From the NCBI GenBank assembly GCA_034421575.1, contig DAOUKG010000010.1, positions 1-64,000 on the forward strand: DNA of 64,000 nt. Direction: 5' to 3'. The translations under genes and the position numbers were made by a program. This stretch comes from VXLM01 sp034421575 (GTDB lineage Bacteria; Chloroflexota; Dehalococcoidia; Lucifugimonadales; VXLM01). The notes beneath the pieces were generated by a model. The model ran no database searches, had not been told where the DNA came from, and saw nothing but the letters and a program-made list of their open reading frames with translations. Below, one piece after another: positions 51,779 through 58,200 of the stretch. Within the stretch, counting starts at the first letter, position 1; the number at the start of each line of letters is the position of its first letter.

Positions 51779-52129
51779 GATCGTTTCTACGCTCGCAACC
51801 CTTCAGATAGGGCGGGCAAGCGGTATCGGTCTTGGGGTTAGAATATCGAGCTTGTCGGCAGCATCCCAGCCCGTCACGGACGTATGCGAAGTAGTACTTC
51901 GGTCGATTCTTCCGCTTGGTTCGAACGCTAGGTGATTTCACATGCCGGGAATACTCGGCATCGTACCAGCAATAACGTCCAGGCGCACGTGAGGGTTAGG
52001 GTGACGGATGTGAGCATCCCGGAAAATGTCATGCGAGGCAATGCGCGACGACCTGGGGAACAGCGCGAGCGACACGGACGCGATGTTGCGAGAAACGGTC
52101 GAGGGGTTCAATCGCCGCCGGATGAGACG
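51779..52129. other. Intergenic region between rpsU and the protease gene
   Basis: About 350 bases on the minus-strand path from rpsU to the protease gene. A small TGCCGGGAATACTCGGCA stem (51943-51960) is present; no clear terminator, repeat or gene was found. It should hold the protease promoter. Confidence 0.35.
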
Positions 52130-52318
52130 CTAGCGATTGCGGCGGCGGCGGATGCGGCGGAGACTCCGGGACTTGTCGAGGCGCTTCTGTTCTCCCTTCG
52201 AACGGAAGAACCTTCTGTTTCGCAGCTCACGCAGGATTCCTGACCTCTGCATCTGGGTCTGGAACCGCTTCAGAAGCTGATCGCCGTCTTCTCCATCACG
52301 TAGTGTAACGTGTGCCAA
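52130..52318 (-). CDS. rpsU: 30S ribosomal protein S21
   Basis: A 62-residue bS21 protein. It starts at TTG 52318 (MAHVTLRDGEDGDQLLKRF), has SGILRELRNRRFF in the middle, and ends in an Arg-rich tail. The TTG is chosen because it lies 9 bases after GGAG and yields the normal bS21 start; an earlier in-frame TTG at 52333 overlaps the ribosome site. It joins the 30S subunit near the 3' end of 16S rRNA. A hairpin terminator lies just upstream of its leader. Confidence 0.88.
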   Translation of the reverse strand: MAHVTLRDGEDGDQLLKRFQTQMQRSGILRELRNRRFFRSKGEQKRLDKSRSLRRIRRRRNR

Positions 52319-52337
52319 TTCTCTCTTCTCCAAAACA

Positions 52338-52367
52338 AATCGGGCGGGTTATTTGACTCGCCCGATT
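52338..52367 (-). terminator. Intrinsic terminator downstream of the DapA-like gene, in the rpsU leader
   Basis: AATCGGGCG (minus 52367-52359) pairs with CGCCCGATT (52346-52338) around a 12-base loop, followed by TGTTTTGG on the minus strand. It lies 50 bases after the aldolase stop and 20 before the rpsU start, so it both terminates the upstream unit and could attenuate rpsU. Confidence 0.7.
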
Positions 52368-52416
52368 GATTATACCACTTAATGCGCTCTGATTCTCAAC
52401 GATACGGATGAGTATT

Positions 52417-53337
52417 CTAGAGCAGCCCCGCCTCACGCAGGATTCCCGGAATCCGGTCCTTCTCCTCTTCGGTCAGTGAGCGCATGGGCGCGGACACCGT
52501 ATCGTGGTCGATGATTCCCAAGATCTTCAGGCTCGACTTGAGCCCCGAAGACGTCGCGGCATTTCTTCCGCCCGCCTTGGCGAGTCCCATCACTCTCCCC
52601 GCAACGATGGCCTGGCCGAGATGTTCATTGGCCTTCTCGGTGTCGCCCGCCTCACCGGCCTCCCACGCGCGCGACAGGGCAGCGACCGCAACGTTCCCCG
52701 ATCCGGGTATGATGCCGTGCGCCCCCAGTGCCCTGGTCATGGTGGAGCGGTAGACGGACCCGAGGAATCGGTACATGTCAGCCCCGCTGCGGTTGCAGAG
52801 CGACACGAGTTCTGCGAAGGGCTCGCCCGATCCCGACGAGTCCTTCAGACCGACGACCGTTCCTTCCGCGGCAAGGTTCGCCATAGTGGCCGGCTCCACG
52901 ACGAGCTTGACGGTGATGGGAATGTTGTAGATCCACACCGGCTGTGAGGCGGCGTCGCTGATGGCCCGAAAGTGGTCGGCGATCTCGCCCTGATCGTACA
53001 GGTAGTAGTAGGGCGGCGTGGCGGCAATGCCGTCAAGTCCGCACTCCGCCAGGGCCTTCGCCAAGCCGATGGCGACTTTCGTGCCCGGAGCCGAGACGTT
53101 GCCAATGACCGGCACCCGTCCGTTGACCTCCTCGACGGTCTTCTCAATTGCCAGAAGGCGCTGATCGTCTTCCAGCGCGGCGAACTCTCCCGTCGTGCCG
53201 GCAGCCCAAATGCCGTGCGCGCCGGAGTCGATTAGGAAATTGACCAGTCTTCGAAGCGACGGAACGTCTATTCGCTCGTCAGGGGTGAGGGGAGTAACCG
53301 TTGGTACGACGACGCCTTTGATATTTCCGTTTAGCAT
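52417..53337 (-). CDS. DapA-family (class I) aldolase/synthase
   Basis: The ATG at 53337 gives 306 residues; the longer frame is not protein-like. The dihydrodipicolinate-synthase fold is shown by VVVPTVTPL, GTTGEF, PVWIYNIPITVK (active-site Tyr) and TVVGLKDSSG (Schiff-base Lys). Family members include DapA, N-acetylneuraminate lyase and KDG aldolase. No lysine-biosynthesis neighbours are seen, and a KDG-kinase-like gene and a dehydratase-like gene are nearby, so a sugar acid aldolase is likely. Confidence 0.9.
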   Translation of the reverse strand: MLNGNIKGVVVPTVTPLTPDERIDVPSLRRLVNFLIDSGAHGIWAAGTTGEFAALEDDQRLLAIEKTVEEVNGRVPVIGNVSAPGTKVAIGLAKALAECGLDGIAATPPYYYLYDQGEIADHFRAISDAASQPVWIYNIPITVKLVVEPATMANLAAEGTVVGLKDSSGSGEPFAELVSLCNRSGADMYRFLGSVYRSTMTRALGAHGIIPGSGNVAVAALSRAWEAGEAGDTEKANEHLGQAIVAGRVMGLAKAGGRNAATSSGLKSSLKILGIIDHDTVSAPMRSLTEEEKDRIPGILREAGLL

Positions 53338-53491
53338 TGTCCTGCTTTCATTCCTTGGGATTGTCCGAGAGGGGCCTCGAACGCCACTCTTCAAGCCGGA
53401 CACAATTCTAACCCAGTTGGGCCGAACTTTCGAGAGCTTTTCGTTCTGCTGGTGGCGCCAACGGAAGGAGCTGACCGTTGACGAAGTTCTC

Positions 53492-54031
53492 CTACTCAGT
53501 GAGGCCGGGGTTCTCGATGGCGTAGTAAGGAACGGGTCTGCCCTTGTCATTGAGCGAGAGACCGATGGAACGCATCCCCATCTTCTCCATCACGCGGATG
53601 GACCGGTCATTCTCCGGCCTCGCGCTTGCGATGACGCGCTCGAAGCCAAGTGTCTCGAATCCGTACTGAAGAATCCTCGCGCCCGCCTCCGCCGCCAGTC
53701 CCCAACCCCACATGTCCTTCGCGAGAGCATAGCCGATCTCGATCTCTCCCTCGTACTCGCCGTACACTCGACGCAGAAATCCACAGTAGCCGATGAAGGC
53801 GCCGGTCTCCTTGAGAATCAGAGGCCACATGGTCCGACCGTATTGCTCATAATCGGCCATGCGATTGGTGACGAACTGTCGCGTCTCCTCTTCCGTCCAA
53901 GGTTGGTAGTGCCCGATGTACTGCATCACTTCCGGATCTAGAGACATCGGTCGCAAGAGCCGCCAGTCCTCCGCCTGCCAGTTGCGGATGATGATCCTGT
54001 CAGTCTCGAGAAAGGGGTTCACTCTCGTCAT
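53492..54031 (-). CDS. GNAT-family N-acetyltransferase (RimJ/RimL type)
   Basis: A 179-residue GNAT protein with LETDRIIIRNW at the start, IEIGYALAKDMWGWGLAAEA (acetyl-CoA pyrophosphate loop) and SIRVMEKMGMRSIG. It resembles RimJ/RimL-type N-acetyltransferases. SD AGGAG lies just before the ATG. It is upstream of and co-directional with the DapA-like gene, 154 bases apart; substrate unknown. Confidence 0.9.
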   Translation of the reverse strand: MTRVNPFLETDRIIIRNWQAEDWRLLRPMSLDPEVMQYIGHYQPWTEEETRQFVTNRMADYEQYGRTMWPLILKETGAFIGYCGFLRRVYGEYEGEIEIGYALAKDMWGWGLAAEAGARILQYGFETLGFERVIASARPENDRSIRVMEKMGMRSIGLSLNDKGRPVPYYAIENPGLTE

Positions 54032-54360
54032 GCTCCTCCGTCACTGCTGCACTCTTGAATCGGCCTGACTCCCGGCCTGTCTCTCGATAATCGCGGTTCT
54101 TCTCTATTCACCTTGTCAACATTAGAGCGTGCCTAAGAAGCCTGTCAAAACCGTTCGTGGTGAGCTTGTCGAACCATACACGACGCTGACGCCCTTCGAC
54201 AGGCTCAGAGCTTGCCCCGTACCTGATACGGGGGTGAACGGAATCCCATTTGGATCCCCTCTTAGAATACTCAGGTGCGCGTATGGCTCTCAATTCCGCT
54301 ACAATGACCCCGCGACACGGCCTAGACCCCCGATAATCACACCCTAAAGGAACCCAACTA
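54032..54360. other. Intergenic region dominated by a repeat element
   Basis: About 330 bases between divergent genes. The element at 54151-54241 fills the middle. The right end, from about 54270, should hold the promoter for the next gene; AAAGGAACCCAACTA gives an AAAGGA ribosome site. Confidence 0.45.
54151..54241. repeat. TTCGACAAGCTCA-type element, copy C
   Basis: Runs from CCGTTCGTGGTGAGCTTGTC to GATACGGGGGTGAACGG. The left half is the reverse complement of the right half of copies A and B. The right half carries the extra CTTGCCCCGTACCTGATACG segment shared with the partial copy at 38214-38262. The terminal CCGTTC/GAACGG arms are inverted. Confidence 0.75.
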
Positions 54361-55917
54361 ATGCCAGATCGAACTCCCAACCAGCCCATCATCTTCACCG
54401 ACGACGCATGGATCATGAGTGAGGAGCCCCCTATCACGCCGGACATCATCAGGGAGAAGATGATCCGTCCGTTCGAAGGAATGCCCGCCTCCCTGTGGTG
54501 GGCGGTGGGCGACCACGAGGTCTACCACCACGAGACGGAGATCGGTGAGATCATTGGCGACGGGTACGACCTCTCCGAGCTATCGGAATTCGAGCGGCGG
54601 AAAGCCCTGAACTTCAGACACCTGACCGAGACTGCCGGCGGACCGCTTACGGTGATCTCTTCAGTCTGCCGGGAATTTGGCATCGAGTTCCTTCCGCGCT
54701 TCAGGATGAACAGCCATTACTCCTACTATGCGCCACCCTACACGGAGACTTACGCCCCCGGGTACGGCAGGTACCGTCAGGAGAATCCCCACCTGCTCAT
54801 CGGCCGACCCGGCGAGAACATCCCGGAAGGCACGATTGACTGGGACATCCGCACTGGGAAGGACTACGCCTATCCCGAGGTCCGCGACTACGCTTACTCA
54901 ATGATCACCGAGCTGTTCGAGCGGTTCGACGTCGACGGCGTGGAGATGGACTTCAATCGCCATCCGGGCGTCTTTCGGCGAGAGGAGGCCCAACAGAACT
55001 GCTATTTGATGACCGACCTTGTGAGGCGAGTCCGCAAACGACTCGACGAGGTCGGCGCGGAGCGTGGCCGCCACCTCAAGCTGGCTGTGCGAGTAGCGCC
55101 GACGCTCACCAATTCCATGAGGATGGGGCTTGACGTGCCGAAGTGGATGAGGGACGGACTCGTGGACACGGTAACCGCCGGTGTTGGCTGGATACCCTTC
55201 GAAATGCCCATCCGCGAATTCGTCGAGGAGGCGCGCGGGACCGGGTGCGCCGTGTATGGCTGCGTCGAAGGTCTCCGTCCGCTCGTCCAAGACAGCGCGC
55301 TTCAGGCCGCAGCCTACCGCTATTGGGAATCAGGCGTGGATGGCATCTACCTGTACAACTACTTCACCCTGCCTCCGTCGTGGATAAGACGGACCATTCC
55401 AAAGCTGGCAGACCCCGCCAATCTCAAGCACACGGCGAAACGCTACGAGGCGGACCATGCCGACCGGATCCAGTATGGCGGACACGGAGGCGCGTTCAGG
55501 AACGCCGTTCCCGCGGCCCAAATGCCCATTACGCTCAAGGAAACGTCAACCGGCCGGGGGGCAGTCGTCAGGATCGAGGTCGCTGACGACGTTGTGACGG
55601 CGAGCAGCGAGGGGACACTGGGACGATGCACACTCGGCATCACCATTGACAACCACGCGCCGGAAGACCGGTTGGATGTCCTCCTCAACGGTGAACTGTT
55701 CGCCTGGGGCACCGGCCGAGAGGTCACCGTGAGTGGGCGCAGCGAGTGGCCCACGCTGGAAGGCGAGATGGGACTTCAGTACGACATCGACAGCCCGCCA
55801 CTCCGCAAGGGAATCAATGAGATCGAGGTCCGAAGGAAGCCTCCGGTCGTTGACGTTGGCAACCAGCCCGTCCTGACAAACGTTGAGATTACGGTTACCT
55901 ATCAGGACTCGGAGTGA
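54361..55917 (+). CDS. Glycosidase-like TIM-barrel protein with C-terminal beta domain (paralog 1)
   Basis: A 518-residue cytoplasmic-type protein without a signal peptide. Residues ~60-380 look like a GH10/GHL-type barrel: GPLTVISSVCREFGIEFLPRF, RFDVDGVEMDFNRHPGVF (likely acidic catalytic residues), GLDVPKWMRDGLVDTV and GVDGIYLYNYF. The last ~130 residues form a beta domain (DVLLNGELFAWGTG, LTNVEITVTYQD). It is clearly paralogous to 61182-62759. Its role is probably hydrolysis of an oligosaccharide or glycoside, but no substrate evidence exists. Confidence 0.75.
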   Translation: MPDRTPNQPIIFTDDAWIMSEEPPITPDIIREKMIRPFEGMPASLWWAVGDHEVYHHETEIGEIIGDGYDLSELSEFERRKALNFRHLTETAGGPLTVISSVCREFGIEFLPRFRMNSHYSYYAPPYTETYAPGYGRYRQENPHLLIGRPGENIPEGTIDWDIRTGKDYAYPEVRDYAYSMITELFERFDVDGVEMDFNRHPGVFRREEAQQNCYLMTDLVRRVRKRLDEVGAERGRHLKLAVRVAPTLTNSMRMGLDVPKWMRDGLVDTVTAGVGWIPFEMPIREFVEEARGTGCAVYGCVEGLRPLVQDSALQAAAYRYWESGVDGIYLYNYFTLPPSWIRRTIPKLADPANLKHTAKRYEADHADRIQYGGHGGAFRNAVPAAQMPITLKETSTGRGAVVRIEVADDVVTASSEGTLGRCTLGITIDNHAPEDRLDVLLNGELFAWGTGREVTVSGRSEWPTLEGEMGLQYDIDSPPLRKGINEIEVRRKPPVVDVGNQPVLTNVEITVTYQDSE

Positions 55918-55933
55918 CCGCTTGTCAGGGGCG

Positions 55934-56713
55934 CTACACACCCTTCATGATGTCGAAGCCCAGTTCGAGGTTTTTCGCCACCATCCTGCGCAGTCTGGGA
56001 TTGTCGCTGTTGACGTAGGACTCAGAGGGCCGGAGCGAGAAGTTTGATACCTCGTAGAAGCTCCTGACTTCCTGCTCCTTAGAATCGGTAGTCGGACTCT
56101 CCATGAAGTTGATCGCGTGCTGATGGCGACCGTCGTGACCGCCGAACGCCGCGTGCAGGATGAACTCGGTGAACACCGCGATATCGCCCGGCTGAAGCTC
56201 CAGGGCCACGCTTGGGACTTCTGACTGCTGCAGCCCCAAGGGCATCGAATCCGGATTGTCGCTGCCGTGTCGGATCGGCTCAAGGAGATCGGGGTTGTTC
56301 CGTCTGTGCGAGCCGGGCACCACGCGTAAGCTGCCCGTCGCCGCTGTCAAACTCTCAGGGTAGAACGCAATCTTGACGGACTTGATCGACTCGTCCCAAA
56401 GCCCCGATCCGTGCCACAGGGTATCTCCCGCGTGCAGGTTTCCTTCGGTCCCGATGAGGAAGAAGTCCGGCCCCAGCAGGTCCTCCCCGATGCTGTAGAT
56501 CCGGTCGTCTGCGGGCAGTCCAGCCATGAAGGGCCTGCGCTCGAAGAAGGGCTGCAGGGCAGCACGCCCGGAAGGCAAAGTCACGCCGAGTCCCTCGCGA
56601 AAGATCTCGTCCGATTCGCGCTTGATCGTCGCCATCTCCTCCGCAGTGAATACCCCTCTGAGAATGAGGTATCCGAACGCATCGAAGAACTGTTTCTGGT
56701 CGTCGCTCAACAT
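55934..56713 (-). CDS. Phytanoyl-CoA dioxygenase-like (PhyH) protein
   Basis: A 259-residue PhyH-family protein. The double-stranded beta-helix core has GNLHAGDTLWHGSGLWDES, TGSLRVVPGSHRRNN and ILHAAFGGHDGRHQHAINF. PhyH enzymes are Fe(II)/2-oxoglutarate oxygenases with a His-x-Asp...His triad. Here the expected HxD reads His101-Gly-Ser103, so the Asp ligand appears replaced, unless the true ligand is elsewhere. It is convergent with the glycosidase-like gene and divergent from the sugar kinase. Confidence 0.82.
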   Translation of the reverse strand: MLSDDQKQFFDAFGYLILRGVFTAEEMATIKRESDEIFREGLGVTLPSGRAALQPFFERRPFMAGLPADDRIYSIGEDLLGPDFFLIGTEGNLHAGDTLWHGSGLWDESIKSVKIAFYPESLTAATGSLRVVPGSHRRNNPDLLEPIRHGSDNPDSMPLGLQQSEVPSVALELQPGDIAVFTEFILHAAFGGHDGRHQHAINFMESPTTDSKEQEVRSFYEVSNFSLRPSESYVNSDNPRLRRMVAKNLELGFDIMKGV

Positions 56714-56908
56714 GGTCGAACTCCCGATCCAAAGTTATCGATTCGCATTCTACCAGTCCGGGCAGAGAAAACTCTCTAGGGCGACCCTGGGGTATTCGCC
56801 AGTCCTCAAAAGTCGTCGTATGGATTACCCGACTCGACCTACCCGCGTGATAAAATCCAGCCCCGCATGGAACGACGTACACCTCAATTGAAGTCATAGG
56901 AACGACCA

Positions 56909-57838
56909 ATGAGTAAGCCTAAAGTAGTCTCCCTTGGCGGCATCAACATGGGGCTGATCGGCACTGCGGAGAGGCTGCCGCTTCCGGGAGAGACTCTCCG
57001 GGGGCATACCTTCTACTCAGCGTCCGGCGGTAAGGGCGCGACGCAGGCGGTTGCCGCGGCCAGACTCGGGGCGAATGTCAAGATGGTTGGGCGCGTGGGC
57101 AAGGACATGTTCGGGCCCATTCTCCTCAACGCGCTTAAATGCGATGGCATCGATGTGAGCGGAGTCGCCGAAGACCCCGACCATGCCTCCGGCGTCGGGA
57201 TGATCGTCCTGAACGCCGAGCGGCAGAACCACGTTCTAGCGATCTACGGCGCGAACCTCCGGTGCAATGAAGACCAACTCGCGTCAGTCGAGGCGGCGCT
57301 GGAGGGTGCGGATGCGCTCCTCCTGCAGATGGAGGTCCCCTTTGCCCTCTCGGTGTCGGCGGCGCGCGCGGCTAAGGCGCGAGGAGTAACGACGATGCTC
57401 GACCCGGCCCCGGCCTCCGATATCCCTCCGGAGGCGTTTCAGCACATAGACATCATCACGCCGAACCAGACCGAGGCGGAATACCACACCGGAATAGTTG
57501 TGGACGACATCCCCTCCGCGCAGGCGGCGGCCGAAGTCCTGCTGAATCGTGGCGTGAGCACTGCCGTGGTGAAGATGGCGGAGCAGGGCGTGTACTGGGC
57601 CTCACAGGACGAAAGTGGCTATGTGCCGGCCTATGAGGTGGAGGTTGTCGATACCGTCTCAGCCGGCGATGCCTTCACTGGCGCTCTCGCCGTCGCCTTG
57701 GGAGAGGGCCGAACCATGCAGGAGGCCGTCCGGTACGGCGCGGCGGCAGGGGCGCTCGCCGTCACGAAGCGCGGCGTTCAAACGGCCATGCCGTCACGCG
57801 CCGAGGTGGATGAACTTTACAGCCTCAGTGAAAGCTAA
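56909..57838 (+). CDS. Ribokinase-like PfkB sugar kinase
   Basis: A 309-residue PfkB kinase. Its GGKGATQAVAAARLGA segment is the ribokinase-type GGKGxNQA motif, and VDTVSAGDAFTGAL is the catalytic loop with Asp as base (SAGDAF in place of GAGDAF). It also has DPAPASDIPPE, typical of RbsK. It likely phosphorylates a pentose or similar sugar. No ribose transporter is next to it; a large binding protein gene starts 360 bases downstream. Confidence 0.9.
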   Translation: MSKPKVVSLGGINMGLIGTAERLPLPGETLRGHTFYSASGGKGATQAVAAARLGANVKMVGRVGKDMFGPILLNALKCDGIDVSGVAEDPDHASGVGMIVLNAERQNHVLAIYGANLRCNEDQLASVEAALEGADALLLQMEVPFALSVSAARAAKARGVTTMLDPAPASDIPPEAFQHIDIITPNQTEAEYHTGIVVDDIPSAQAAAEVLLNRGVSTAVVKMAEQGVYWASQDESGYVPAYEVEVVDTVSAGDAFTGALAVALGEGRTMQEAVRYGAAAGALAVTKRGVQTAMPSRAEVDELYSLSES

Positions 57839-58063
57839 AGAGTTCCTCCACGCCCACTTTCACTTATCCGCCTTCACTCATCGAGTGTATCTGCCCGAAG
57901 CTATCAAGCGGGTTTACGTGACTGCACAGGCAACGATGAGAATTCACATGAACTCGCTTCGAATTGACTTCATTATGAGACAAGTGCGGTCGCTGAGAAA
58001 ATCAGCCCCAAGGCCTCATCAGGCATCAGTAAGTATGAAATTCCTGATCTGAGTCAACGAATC
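57839..58063. other. Intergenic region, AT-richer, no gene
   Basis: About 225 bases before the next promoter with no coding pattern, hairpin or repeat that I can support. Confidence 0.35.
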
Positions 58064-58092
58064 TTGACAATGACAGCCGTGTTCTCTATAGT
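58064..58092 (+). promoter_or_regulatory. Near-consensus sigma-70 promoter of the stalked binding protein
   Basis: TTGACA (58064-58069), a 17-base spacer and TATAGT (58087-58092), the best promoter match in the window. The start near 58099 leaves a leader of about 100 bases. Confidence 0.8.
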
Positions 58093-58200
58093 GTCGCTCC
58101 ATAGCGGGGCTGGATGCCCTGCGTTTAGGCGTGATTTTGGTTATGTCGACAAGCCGAGATGACCAAAGGAAAAACACAATTCAGGAGGAGGAGAAGACTA

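Noticed and set aside
54108..54449. A 113-codon frame near the repeat at 54151-54241
   Set aside because: It is mostly repeat sequence and overlaps the 5' end of the glycosidase-like gene.
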